Assembly (NCBI RefSeq): GCF_009755605.1
Contig: NZ_WPNZ01000027.1
Location: 1 to 64,000, forward strand
Source: Streptomyces typhae
GTDB lineage: Bacteria; Actinomycetota; Actinomycetes; Streptomycetales; Streptomycetaceae
Length of the DNA stretch: 64,000 nt
Direction: 5' to 3'
Shown: piece by piece, positions 34,031 through 42,813 of the stretch
Layout of the letters: the number at the start of each line of letters is the position of its first letter
Position numbering within the stretch: the first letter of the stretch is position 1
The notes under the pieces: model-generated
Seen by the model: only the letters and a program-made list of their open reading frames with translations
Told to the model about the DNA's origin: nothing
Databases searched by the model: none
Program-made: the position numbers and the translations under genes

Positions 34031-34564
34031 TCACGCGGAGCGGTCGAGCGCGCGCAGACTGCGGTCGGTGATGGAGCGCGAGCCGCGGCCGATGGCGATG
34101 GTGCCGGACTGCACCAGCTCCTTGATGCCGAAGGGCTCCAGCATCTTGAGCATGGCCTCCAGCTTGTCGCTGCTGCCCGTGGCCTCGATGGTGACGGCCT
34201 CCGGGGAGACGTCCACGGTCTTGGCGCGGAACAGCTGGACGATCTCGACGATCTGCGAGCGGGTCTCGTTGTCGGCGCGCACCTTGGCGAGGACCAGCTC
34301 GCGCTGGACGGCCGAGCCCGGTTCGAGTTCGACGATCTTCAGGACGTTGACCAGCTTGTTGAGCTGCTTCGTGACCTGTTCGAGCGGCAGGTCCGCGACA
34401 TTCACGACGATGGTGATGCGGGAGATGTCGGGGTGCTCGGTGACGCCGACGGCGAGGGAGTCGATGTTGAAGCCGCGGCGGGAGAAGAGGGCGGCGATCC
34501 TGGCGAGGATGCCGGGGGTGTTCTCGACGAGGACCGAGAGCGTGTGCTTGGACATGGGCGTCAT
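34031..34564 (-). CDS. ilvN: Acetolactate synthase small (regulatory) subunit
   Basis: A 177-aa regulatory subunit. The N-terminal ACT domain is HTLSVLVENTPGILARIAAL, followed by FSRRGFNIDSLAVGVTEHPD, with the usual valine-binding region. A second ACT-like domain follows from about residue 85. It binds IlvB and gives valine feedback inhibition. The start at 34564 (MTPMSK) is used; the ATG three codons later is equally possible. It lies 22 bp after ilvB, clearly one operon. Confidence 0.94.
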   Translation of the reverse strand: MTPMSKHTLSVLVENTPGILARIAALFSRRGFNIDSLAVGVTEHPDISRITIVVNVADLPLEQVTKQLNKLVNVLKIVELEPGSAVQRELVLAKVRADNETRSQIVEIVQLFRAKTVDVSPEAVTIEATGSSDKLEAMLKMLEPFGIKELVQSGTIAIGRGSRSITDRSLRALDRSA

Positions 34565-34586
34565 GGCGGGGTCTCTTCCTGGGCTC

Positions 34587-36437
34587 TCAGTCGTCTTCGT
34601 TGTCGCCGAAGTCGGGGCGCACGCCCCGGGCGGCCATGACCTCGTCGTTGGAGGTGCCCGCGGCGACCATCGGCCAGACCTGGGCGTCCTCGTGGACGAT
34701 GAAGTCGATCACGACGGGGCGGTCGTTGACGGCGTTGGCCTCTTCGATGGCCTTGTCGAGGTCGGCCGGGTCCTCGCAGCGGATCGCGTAACAGCCCATG
34801 GCCTCGGACAGCTTCACGAAGTCAGGGACACGGGTGCCCGCGCTCGGCTGCTTGCCGTCCGCGTCCGGGCCGCTGTGCAGCACGGTGTTGGAGTAGCGCT
34901 GGTTGTAGAAGAGCGCCTGCCACTGGCGGACCATGCCGAGGGCACCGTTGTTGATGACGGCGACCTTGATCGGGATGTTGTTCAGGGCGCAGGTGGTGAG
35001 TTCCTGATTGGTCATCTGGAAGCAGCCGTCGCCGTCGATCGCCCAGACCGTGCGGTCGGGCTGCCCGGCCTTGGCGCCCATGGCCGCGGGGACCGCGTAT
35101 CCCATGGTCCCGGCGCCGCCGGAGTTGAGCCAGGTGGAGGGCTGCTCGTACTGGATGAAGTGCGCGGCCCACATCTGGTGCTGGCCGACGCCGGCGGCGA
35201 AGATCGTTCCCTCCGGCGCCAGTTGGCCGACCCGCTCGATCACCTGCTGGGGCGAGAGCTGGCCGTTGTCCGGGTGGTCGTAGCCGAGCGGGTACGTCTC
35301 GCGCCACCGGTTGAGGTCGGCCCACCAAGCGGTGTAGTCGCCCGTGTGACCGGCCGTGTGCTCGGCCTGGATCGCCTGCACGAGATCGGCGATGACCTCG
35401 CGGGCGTCACCGACGATCGGGACGTCCGCTGCGCGGTTCTTGCCGATCTCGGCGGGGTCGATGTCGGCGTGCACGATCTTGGCGTACGGGGCGAAGCTGT
35501 CCAGCTTGCCGGTGACGCGGTCGTCGAAGCGGGCGCCGAGGGCGACGATCAGGTCGGCCTTCTGGAGCGCGGTGACGGCGGTGACCGCTCCGTGCATGCC
35601 CGGCATTCCCACGTGCAGCGGGTGGCTGTCGGGGAACGCGCCGAGCGCCATCAGCGTGGTGGTGACGGGCGCTCCGGTGAGTTCGGCGAGGACCTTCAGC
35701 TCGGCGGTGGCCCCGGCCTTGATGACGCCGCCGCCGACATAGAGGACGGGGCGCATGGCCGCGGTGATCAGCTTGGCGGCCTCGCGGATCTGCTTGGCGT
35801 GCGGCTTGGTCACCGGGCGGTAGCCGGGCAGCTCCTGCTGGGGCGGCCAGGAGAACGTGGTGCGGGCCTGAAGGGCGTCCTTGGCGATGTCCACCAGCAC
35901 CGGCCCCGGTCGGCCCGTGGACGCGATGTGGAAGGCCTCCGCGATGGTGCGCGGGATGTCCTCCGCCTTGGTGACCAGGAAGTTGTGCTTGGTGATCGGC
36001 ATCGTGATGCCGACGATGTCCGCTTCCTGGAAGGCGTCCGTGCCGATCGCCTTGGAGGCCACCTGGCCGGTGATCGCGACGAGCGGGACGGAGTCCATGT
36101 GGGCGTCCGCGATGGGCGTGACGAGGTTGGTGGCACCGGGGCCGCTGGTCGCCATGCACACCCCGACCTTGCCGGTGGCCTGCGCGTACCCGGTGGCGGC
36201 GTGACCGGCGCCCTGCTCGTGGCGGACCAGGACGTGGCGCACCCGGGTGGAGTCCATCATCGGGTCGTACGCGGGCAGGATCGCACCCCCGGGAATGCCG
36301 AACACCGTGTCGGCCCCGACTTCCTCGAGAGAACGGATCAGGGACTGCGCGCCCGTGACGTGCTCGACGGGGGCGGACTGCGGTCCAGAGGATCGGGGCC
36401 GCGGCTGCGGATGGGCCCCGGTGGCCTGCTCGGTCAT
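34587..36437 (-). CDS. ilvB: Acetolactate synthase large subunit
   Basis: A 616-aa ThDP/FAD enzyme that makes acetolactate or acetohydroxybutyrate. The ATG at 36437 (MTEQATGAH) is preferred over the one at 36443 because the GAAGAG site is then correctly spaced. Domains: an N-terminal PYR domain with TVFGIPGGAILPAYD and the catalytic Glu in RHEQGAGHAATGYAQ; a central FAD-linked domain; and a C-terminal PP domain with AIDGDGCFQMTNQELTTCAL and NNIPIKVAVINN (GDG-N25-NN cofactor motif). Transcription is governed by the peptide leader and attenuator directly upstream. Confidence 0.96.
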   Translation of the reverse strand: MTEQATGAHPQPRPRSSGPQSAPVEHVTGAQSLIRSLEEVGADTVFGIPGGAILPAYDPMMDSTRVRHVLVRHEQGAGHAATGYAQATGKVGVCMATSGPGATNLVTPIADAHMDSVPLVAITGQVASKAIGTDAFQEADIVGITMPITKHNFLVTKAEDIPRTIAEAFHIASTGRPGPVLVDIAKDALQARTTFSWPPQQELPGYRPVTKPHAKQIREAAKLITAAMRPVLYVGGGVIKAGATAELKVLAELTGAPVTTTLMALGAFPDSHPLHVGMPGMHGAVTAVTALQKADLIVALGARFDDRVTGKLDSFAPYAKIVHADIDPAEIGKNRAADVPIVGDAREVIADLVQAIQAEHTAGHTGDYTAWWADLNRWRETYPLGYDHPDNGQLSPQQVIERVGQLAPEGTIFAAGVGQHQMWAAHFIQYEQPSTWLNSGGAGTMGYAVPAAMGAKAGQPDRTVWAIDGDGCFQMTNQELTTCALNNIPIKVAVINNGALGMVRQWQALFYNQRYSNTVLHSGPDADGKQPSAGTRVPDFVKLSEAMGCYAIRCEDPADLDKAIEEANAVNDRPVVIDFIVHEDAQVWPMVAAGTSNDEVMAARGVRPDFGDNEDD

Positions 36438-36518
36438 CGGCATTCTCTTCTCGAAGCTGAGGGTCTTTGCGGGGGTGTCGCGGGGTTTTTGCCAGGGTTT
36501 GGCAGGTTCCGGTGCAAC

Positions 36519-36552
36519 AAAAAACCCCTCGTGCCGTGAGGCAAGCGAGGGG
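36519..36552 (-). terminator. ilvB attenuator (intrinsic terminator)
   Basis: On the minus strand, CCCCTCG (36546-36552) and CGAGGGG (36525-36531) form the base of a stem with an inner GCC/GGC helix, followed by six T residues (36519-36524). It lies 80 nt before the ilvB start and about 60 nt after the leader ORF. Confidence 0.85.
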
Positions 36553-36609
36553 AGCGCGCCGGGTGCGGTCGCTGGTGATCTCCGGTGTCCGGACCGGGGC
36601 GTCCCAGCT

Positions 36610-36651
36610 TCAGCCGACGCGCTTTCCAAGTACGAGAATTCGGGTGCGCAT
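36610..36651 (-). CDS. ilvB leader peptide
   Basis: Encodes MRTRILVLGKRVG (13 aa), with consecutive Ile-Leu-Val-Leu codons. I know this sequence as the conserved leader of Streptomyces ilvB operons. Ribosome stalling at the Ile/Leu/Val codons when these amino acids are scarce would prevent the downstream terminator hairpin from forming. A ribosome-site-like GGAGGGAAGG lies upstream. A TTGACA (36683-36688) is a possible -35. Confidence 0.85.
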   Translation of the reverse strand: MRTRILVLGKRVG

Positions 36652-36684
36652 GGCTCTGACCTTCCCTCCGGCCCGCCACACCTG

Positions 36685-39600
36685 TCAAGTAGGTGGGACG
36701 GGCGTCTCATTATGTGAGCGCGCATAGGACGTGGAACCGGCCGCCGACCCAGCCACGCAGGTGCCCGCGCCACCGAAGGGTGTGGTGGGCCCGACGAACT
36801 GCGCCGCCGACTCTCCGTACGCTACCGAGGCCGCCTTGAGGATCGGTGCACCGTCGCGGTAGCCCACACTTTCGGCCATGGCGGCACCCACTCGGACGGC
36901 CCCGACGGGGCCGAGCGGAAGGGGATATTCCGCCACCGTCAGAGCGCGCCGCAGCCGGTACTCGTCGAGTGGCCCGGAGAACGCCATGCCCTGCCCGTGG
37001 GTGCAGCCCATCCCGCGCAGGGCCGTGACCTGCTCGGGCAGATCGACACCCTCGGCCACCGAAGAGAGGCCGAGGTCGCCCGCGATCCGCAGCAGCCCCG
37101 ACGTGATCTTGTGCAGACGCGCCGACTCCACCACGCCCTCGACGAGTCCGCGGTCGAGCTTCAGCACGTCGATGGGGAGCCTGCGCAGCGCCCCGATCGC
37201 CGCGCAGCCGCTCCCGAAGCCGTCGAGCGCGATCCGGACGCCGAGCCTCCGCAAGGAGGCGAGACGGCGCTCCAGATCGTCGAGGGACACGCTCGGGTCG
37301 CTGTCCGCGAGCTCGATGACGAGACCGCCGGAGGGCAGTCCGTGCCGCGTGAGCAGCGCCTCGACGGAGCCGAGCGGCAGCGAGCGGTCCACCAGGCGGC
37401 GCGCGCTGACCCGTACGCTGACGGGCACCGCGTGGCCGGTCCTGCCGCGCTCGGCGGCCTGCTTCACGGCCTCCTCGAAGAGCCAGCGGCCCAGCTCGGC
37501 GGCGCGGTCGCCGCCGTCCGCGGTGCGCAGGAACTCGGCGGGCGTGAACAGGATGCCCTGGGCCGAGCGCCAGCGGGCCTGGGCCGCGACCGACGTGATC
37601 CGGCCGGTCTCCAGGGAGACCACGGGCTGGTGGAGCAGCACGAACTCGCCGTCGGTCAGGGCGCTGCGCAGCCGGGTCGCCAGCTCCGCCTTGCGGGCGA
37701 CGTCGGCCTGCATCTGGGGCGCGTACAACTCGACGCGGCCCTTGCCCGCGGCCTTCGCGCGGTACATCGCGAGGTCGGCGTTGCGCAGCAGCTCGCCCGC
37801 GCCGACGCCCGGTTCGGCGAAGGCGACGCCGATGGACGCGGCCACCCGGACGTCGTTGCCACCGATCTCGTAAGGCTGGGAGAGGCGGATTCTCAGCCGG
37901 TCGGCCAGCTCGAAGATGTGCTTCTCGCGCGCGGCCTGGTCCCGGGTGCCGTCGCCGACGATGAGCGCGGCGAACTCGTCACCGCCGAGCCGGGAGGCGG
38001 TGTCCGAATTGCGGACCGCCTCCTGGAGGCGCTGCGCGGCCATGATGAGCAGCTCGTCGCCCGCCTGGTGCCCGATCGTGTCGTTCACGGCCTTGAATCC
38101 GTCGAGGTCGATGAAGAGGACCGCCGTGCCCCGGTCGGTGACCCTGCGACCGCCGAGAGCGGCGGCGACCCGGCGGGTGAACAGTGCCCGGTTGGGCAGG
38201 TCGGTGAGGGGGTCGTGCTCGGCGTTGTGCTGCAACTGCGCCTGGAGGCGCACGCGTTCGGTGACGTCACGGCTGTTGAAGATGAGGCCGCCGTGATGGC
38301 GGTTGACCGTGGACTCCACGTTCAGCCAGTCGCCGGTGCCGGACCTGAAGCGGCACTCGATGCGGGTGGTCGGCTCCTCCACCGGGTTGGCGGTGAGGAA
38401 GCGCCGCACTTCGTGGACGACGCGGCCGAGGTCCTCCGGATGGATCAGCGTGGCCAGTTCGGAGCCGATGAGCTCGTCGGCCTCGCGGCCGTACACCCCG
38501 GCCGCGGCGGGGCTGACGTAGCGCAGGATGCCGCTCGGCGCGGCGATCATGATGACGTCGCTCGACCCCTGCACCAGGGAGCGGAAGTGATTCTCCTTCT
38601 GGGCCAGTTCCTGCGTCAGCGTGATGTTGTCGAGCAGCATGATGCCCTGGCGCACGACGAGGGCGAGGACGACCGTGCCGGCCGTGAGCAGCACCACCTC
38701 GTCGACGCTGCGGCCGTTGAGGACGTTGTAGAGGATCCCGAGGGTGCAGACCGCTGCGGCCAGGTAGGGCGTGAGGGCGGCGAGCGATCCGGCGATGGGC
38801 CGGGTCGTCGCATACCGCCCGCGGCCGTCGCCGCGCTCCGCCGGGCGCTCGCCGGGGCGGTCCCCGGGTCGTTCACCCGGCCGGTCCCCGGCCCGCGCGT
38901 CGCGGCCGTCGCGCTCGCGGCCGCGCCCTGCGGGGATTCCCGCGGGCCCGGTGACGGAGACTCCGGCGCGGGCTGCGGCGGGGACGTCGCGGCCCCGCCC
39001 GTCCGGGACGTCACGGCCGGGGCCGTCGGCGAGTTCCCTGCCCCGCCCGTCCTGGAGGCGTCCTTGCGCGTACGTCCGGCGTACCGGGCGCGGTGGGCTC
39101 TCGCCGCGCGGGGTCGTCGCCCAGGGCGCGTAGGCGAGCAGCAGCGATCCCGCGAACCAGCCCGCGTCGAGAAGCTGCCCCGAGCGGTAGCTGGAGTGCA
39201 GCAGCGGCGAGGTGAACAGCGCGTCGCACATCACCGTGAGGGCGAGGGCGCCGATGGCGGTGTTCACGGCGGTGCGGTTGGCCGAGGACCGTTTGAAGTG
39301 CAGCGCCAGGACCATGCTGACGAGCACGATGTCCAGGAGCGGATACGCCAGCGACAGGGCCGCGTGCGCGACGCTCGGGCCCTCGAACTGCGCGTTGTGC
39401 GCGAGGGCGAGGCTCCACGACAGGGTGAGCAGCGAACCACCGATGAGCCAGGCGTCGAGCCCGAGGCACACCCAGCCGGCCCTGGTGACCGGCCGCTTGG
39501 CGAGGACGAGGAGCCCGATGATGGCGGGCGGCGCGAAGCACAGGAAGAACAGGTCCGCGTAGCCCGGACTGGGCACGGGCTGTCCGAGGACGACCTCGTA

Positions 39601-39879
39601 CCAGCCCCAGACGCCGTTGCCGCAGGCCGCCATCGCGGAGGAGAGCGCGAAGAGCAGCCATGCGGGTCGAAAGCGGCTGCGACGGGTGCGGGAGTACCGG
39701 AAGCAGGAGACGGCGGCGGTCGCGGCGGCGGCGCTGAGGCCGAAGTCGCCCATGATGAGGGCGAGTCGGTCCGATCCCCAGCCGAGCGCGGATCCGGTGG
39801 CGTAACCGCCGCAGACGAGGAGCAGCATGACCTGCGAGAGCAGTCCCGTGCCGCCGCTCGGGGCCGGGCGGCGGGCCAT
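36685..39879 (-). CDS. Membrane PAS-GGDEF protein with degenerate EAL domain
   Basis: About 1064 aa from the ATG at 39879 (GGGAG 5 nt upstream); the frame stays open to 40293, so a longer N-terminus is possible. Eight or so membrane helices occupy roughly residues 1-280, then a Pro/Arg/Gly-rich linker, two more helices, a PAS domain near 430 (SLVQGSSDVIMIA, SGILRYVSPAAAGVY), a GGDEF domain near 633 (RLGGDEFA) with an RxxD inhibition site (RNSD) five residues before it, and an EAL-like domain from about 750. In the last, EAL reads AQA, and the DDFGTGYSS motif reads DGFGSGCAA. It is therefore probably a feedback-inhibited diguanylate cyclase whose EAL part is non-catalytic. Streptomyces c-di-GMP controls the switch to sporulation through BldD. 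Confidence 0.85.
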   Translation of the reverse strand: MARRPAPSGGTGLLSQVMLLLVCGGYATGSALGWGSDRLALIMGDFGLSAAAATAAVSCFRYSRTRRSRFRPAWLLFALSSAMAACGNGVWGWYEVVLGQPVPSPGYADLFFLCFAPPAIIGLLVLAKRPVTRAGWVCLGLDAWLIGGSLLTLSWSLALAHNAQFEGPSVAHAALSLAYPLLDIVLVSMVLALHFKRSSANRTAVNTAIGALALTVMCDALFTSPLLHSSYRSGQLLDAGWFAGSLLLAYAPWATTPRGESPPRPVRRTYAQGRLQDGRGRELADGPGRDVPDGRGRDVPAAARAGVSVTGPAGIPAGRGRERDGRDARAGDRPGERPGDRPGERPAERGDGRGRYATTRPIAGSLAALTPYLAAAVCTLGILYNVLNGRSVDEVVLLTAGTVVLALVVRQGIMLLDNITLTQELAQKENHFRSLVQGSSDVIMIAAPSGILRYVSPAAAGVYGREADELIGSELATLIHPEDLGRVVHEVRRFLTANPVEEPTTRIECRFRSGTGDWLNVESTVNRHHGGLIFNSRDVTERVRLQAQLQHNAEHDPLTDLPNRALFTRRVAAALGGRRVTDRGTAVLFIDLDGFKAVNDTIGHQAGDELLIMAAQRLQEAVRNSDTASRLGGDEFAALIVGDGTRDQAAREKHIFELADRLRIRLSQPYEIGGNDVRVAASIGVAFAEPGVGAGELLRNADLAMYRAKAAGKGRVELYAPQMQADVARKAELATRLRSALTDGEFVLLHQPVVSLETGRITSVAAQARWRSAQGILFTPAEFLRTADGGDRAAELGRWLFEEAVKQAAERGRTGHAVPVSVRVSARRLVDRSLPLGSVEALLTRHGLPSGGLVIELADSDPSVSLDDLERRLASLRRLGVRIALDGFGSGCAAIGALRRLPIDVLKLDRGLVEGVVESARLHKITSGLLRIAGDLGLSSVAEGVDLPEQVTALRGMGCTHGQGMAFSGPLDEYRLRRALTVAEYPLPLGPVGAVRVGAAMAESVGYRDGAPILKAASVAYGESAAQFVGPTTPFGGAGTCVAGSAAGSTSYARSHNETPVPPT

Positions 39880-40518
39880 CGGCGCTCCCGACGACGGCAG
39901 CGGCGACCTGAGCCCGCCCTCCAGGACGGTCACGGAGACCGACTGCCCGCTCACCGGCCCGCTCCGCTCCGTGCGTGTCCCTCTGCGAAGGCGCCTGCGC
40001 GGGCGCGCCGCGGTGCGGGGCCCCGACAGGGCGGGCTCACCGTACGGAAGTCGCTGGTCCGCCGCGCGGTCCTGCGCGGGGACGCACACGGTGAGTGCAC
40101 CGGCGGCGTGCTCGGGCACGCTCCGTGTCCGGGCGCTCGGCCACGGCCCGGCGGGCGCGGGCTCGACGGACGCGTGTCCTGTCGGCCGGACCTGCACAGG
40201 GAGTGACGGCGCCGGACACCTGGTCGGTGTCTGCGGGTCGGTGTGCGCGAGAGTCGTCGGCGGTCGTCCCGCCGCGTCGGATCGTTCGCCCATAGGCCGT
40301 GCATCGCCCGTCGCCCCCCTACGCAGTTCTGTTGCTCAATCCCCAGCGCCGGGCGATGTCCGGCGCAGCCCCTTGCCGGGGACGATACACCAGTCTCGTC
40401 ACTCAGGGACAGGGCTGCTCTACTCTGCGTGACTGTCGGCGTCAATACAGACACGCGGCGCACGCGGGCGGCTGCGGAGCGTACGGGAACGGGTCCCCAC
40501 CGTTTCCGCGCCCCTGTG
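39880..40518. other. Upstream region of the GGDEF protein gene
   Basis: 639 bp without a confident gene. It contains a promoter at 40417-40445 on the minus strand. The first 414 bp is open in frame with the GGDEF gene and may be coding if translation starts at 40293, but no ribosome site is seen there and the peptide would be low-complexity Arg/Pro/Ala. Confidence 0.5.
40417..40445 (-). promoter_or_regulatory. Promoter of the GGDEF/EAL gene
   Basis: TTGACG (40440-40445) and TAGAGC (40417-40422) have a 17-bp spacer on the minus strand. The transcript would start near 40410, leaving a leader of about 530 nt, or about 120 nt if the upstream start at 40293 is used. Confidence 0.55.
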
Positions 40519-41469
40519 TCACGACGTGGTCAGAACGACGTTGGCAAGGGGTTCTCCGGCTGCGTACCGGTTCACCTGAGCGGCCAGGAGACGCCTGGTC
40601 CGCGGGGCGAAAGCCGAGGTGGGGCCGCCCACGTGCGGACTGATCAGAACGCCGGGCGCCTGCCACAGCGGATGCCCCGGAGGCAGCGGTTCCGGGTCGG
40701 TCACGTCGAGGGCGGCGGTGATGCGGCCGGTCTCCAGTTCGGCGAGGAGCGCCTTGGTGTCGACCACCGGACCGCGCGCCACGTTGACAAGAAGTGCGCC
40801 GTCCTTCATATGGCCCAGGAAATCGGCGTTGACCAGGCCACGAGTCGCTTCGGTGAGGGGCGTGGACAGGATGACGACGTCGCTTTCGGACAGCAGTCGA
40901 GGCAACTCGGCGAGCGGGTGCACCAGACCGCGCTCCGTTGTGCGCCCGGAGCGCGCGACGCGCGCCACCCGCGCGCACTCAAATCCCGCGAGCCGGTCCT
41001 CGATCGCCGACCCGATCGCTCCGTAGCCCACGATGAGAACGGACTTGTCGGCGAGCGCGGGATAGAACCCCTGCCGCCACTCCTGTACCCGCTGCCCCTC
41101 CACGAAGCGCGGAATGCCCCGCAGGGAGGCGAGGGTCAGCGTCAGCGCCAGCTCGGCGGTGCTGGCCTCGTGCACCCCGCGGGCGTTGCACAGGCGCACT
41201 CCCGGGGCGAGCCCCTCCACGGCGGCGAGGACGTGGTCGACGCCCGCCGTCTGCGTCTGTACCACGCGCAGCGACGTCATCCTGGGCAGCGGGCGTACGC
41301 AGATCTCGGGATCGATCATGTACGGAACGCCGTAGAAGACACAGTCGGCGGGGTCGGCGGGGTACTCCTCGCTGCCGTTCCAGAATCGGTAGGTGAGACC
41401 CGATGCGGAGGCGTCGGGCAGTCCCTGGAGGTCGGATGCTTCCCATGGCAGCCATACGTCTGTCGTCAT
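40519..41469 (-). CDS. D-isomer 2-hydroxyacid dehydrogenase
   Basis: A 316-aa NAD(P)-dependent dehydrogenase. The N-terminal catalytic half has LRVVQTQTAGVDHVLAAVEG and LCNARGVHEASTAELALTL. The Rossmann core is SVLIVGYGAIGSAIEDRLAG. The catalytic residues are in GALLVNVARGPVVDTKALLA (Arg), LDVTDPEPLPPGHPLW (Glu) and LISPHVGGPTSAF (His). The gene pair has a divergent neighbour, an aldo/keto reductase. The exact 2-keto acid substrate cannot be read from the sequence, but the family includes glyoxylate/hydroxypyruvate and phenylpyruvate reductases. Confidence 0.9.
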   Translation of the reverse strand: MTTDVWLPWEASDLQGLPDASASGLTYRFWNGSEEYPADPADCVFYGVPYMIDPEICVRPLPRMTSLRVVQTQTAGVDHVLAAVEGLAPGVRLCNARGVHEASTAELALTLTLASLRGIPRFVEGQRVQEWRQGFYPALADKSVLIVGYGAIGSAIEDRLAGFECARVARVARSGRTTERGLVHPLAELPRLLSESDVVILSTPLTEATRGLVNADFLGHMKDGALLVNVARGPVVDTKALLAELETGRITAALDVTDPEPLPPGHPLWQAPGVLISPHVGGPTSAFAPRTRRLLAAQVNRYAAGEPLANVVLTTS

Positions 41470-41575
41470 GCTCAGGAGGCTAGTGCGCACAGGCCGCACG
41501 CGGCCCGGGGGAACGCAGAGGTTACGTTGGGGGCCGCCCGGACGAAGATCACCGGACAGGGGAGGGTACGGCCAG

Positions 41576-42586
41576 GTGGAGCGCAGGACGATCGGCGCCG
41601 GGGCGCTCGGGGTGGGCGCCGTCGGACTCGGCTGCATGCCGATGAACTGGGCGTACAGCGGCTCGCGGCAGCACGGCGAGCACTCGCTGCGGACCGTGCA
41701 CGCGGCGCTCGACGCCGGCTCCTCGCTCCTGGACACGGCGGACATGTACGGGCCCTTCACCAATGAGCTGCTGCTCGGCCGCGTCCTCAAGGAGCGCCGC
41801 GCGGAGGCCTTCGTGTCGACGAAGTGCGGGCTGCTCGTCGGGGATCAGCACATCGTCGCCAACGGCCGCCCCGGCTATGTGAAACGCGCCTGCCACGCCT
41901 CGCTGCGACGCCTTCAGACCGACACCATCGACCTCTATCAACTGCACCGCGCCGACCCCGAGGTGCCCGTCGAGGAGACGTGGGGCGCGATGGCCGAGCT
42001 GGTGACGGCCGGGAAGGTGCGGGCGCTCGGGATGTGCGCGGTGGGGGCGCGGGCGGGCCGCAGGGCCGGGCAGCGCGCGGGGGCGCGCACCGGTCTCTAC
42101 GACGCCACGATCCGGCAGTTGGAACGCGTCCAGCAGGTCTTCCCGGTGACGGCGGTGCAGGCCGAGCTGTCGGTGTGGTCGCCGGAGGCGCTGGAGTCGC
42201 TGCTGCCGTGGTGCGCAGCGCGCGGCGTGGGGCTGCTCGCCGCGATGCCGCTGGGGAACGGTTTCCTCACGGGCACGCTGACGCCGGGGCAGGGCTTCGA
42301 GCCGGACGATCTGCGGGCCAGGCACCCCCGGTTCACCGCCGAGATGATGGCCGCCAACCAGCCGCTCGTGGTGGGCCTGCGCCGGGTGGCCGAACGGCAC
42401 GGCGCGACGCCCGCGCAGGTGGCGCTCGCGTGGGTGCTCGGGCAGGGGCCGCAGGTGGTGCCGGTGCCCGGTGCCAAGCGGGACCGGTGGGCGCGGGAGA
42501 ACGCGGAGGCCGCGGGGCTGCGCCTCACGGCCGGGGACTGGGCGGAACTGGCGGCGCTGCCGCCCGCGCAGGGGTCGTGGGACTGA
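41576..42586 (+). CDS. Aldo/keto reductase
   Basis: A 336-aa NADPH-dependent oxidoreductase from the GTG at 41576 (GGGGAGGG upstream). The (beta/alpha)8 fold carries LGCMPMNWAY, LDAGSSLLDTADMYGPFTNE with the catalytic Asp/Tyr, VSTKCGLLV with the Lys, DTIDLYQLHRADPEVPVEE with the His, and the NADP motif VPVPGAKRDRWARENAEAAG. It belongs to the AKR11/YajO-like group acting on sugars or aromatic aldehydes; the substrate is unknown. An insert rich in Arg/Gly/Ala (GARAGRRAGQRAGARTG) lies near residue 160. Three tandem repeats follow the gene. Confidence 0.9.
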   Translation: MERRTIGAGALGVGAVGLGCMPMNWAYSGSRQHGEHSLRTVHAALDAGSSLLDTADMYGPFTNELLLGRVLKERRAEAFVSTKCGLLVGDQHIVANGRPGYVKRACHASLRRLQTDTIDLYQLHRADPEVPVEETWGAMAELVTAGKVRALGMCAVGARAGRRAGQRAGARTGLYDATIRQLERVQQVFPVTAVQAELSVWSPEALESLLPWCAARGVGLLAAMPLGNGFLTGTLTPGQGFEPDDLRARHPRFTAEMMAANQPLVVGLRRVAERHGATPAQVALAWVLGQGPQVVPVPGAKRDRWARENAEAAGLRLTAGDWAELAALPPAQGSWD

Positions 42587-42596
42587 GGCCGTGGCA

Positions 42597-42708
42597 GCGT
42601 CGCCGCGGGCCCGGCCGCGCGAGGCGCGGACCGCGTCGCCGTGGGCCCGGCCGCGCGAGGCGCGGACCGCGTCTCCGTGGGCCCGGCCGCGCGGGGCGGG
42701 CGCGGACC
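42597..42708. repeat. Three tandem 36-nt repeats
   Basis: Units lie at 42597-42632, 42633-42668 and 42669-42708 (the last with a 4-nt insert). The core is CCCGGCCGCGCGAGGCGCGG. They are located between the reductase and lipoprotein genes and contain strong self-complementarity (CGCGAGGCGCG). Confidence 0.8.
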
Positions 42709-42813
42709 GGAAGCGGAACGCAAGCGGAACGCCACGGGGGTGCGGTGGTGGGAACCTGAGGGGAGGCTGCGGTGTATGAACAGGAGAAGTGCCGCGCCGA
42801 AGGGATCCCGACC

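Noticed and set aside
33882..36539. 885-codon open frame on the plus strand, antisense to ilvN and ilvB
   Set aside because: It mirrors the high-GC codon pattern of the genuine genes on the other strand; protein is His/Gly/Val/Asp-rich without any motif, and no ribosome site is seen.
36997..40206. 1069-codon open frame on the plus strand, antisense to the GGDEF gene
   Set aside because: Shadow of the real minus-strand gene, which shows PAS, GGDEF and EAL-like motifs; the antisense product has none.
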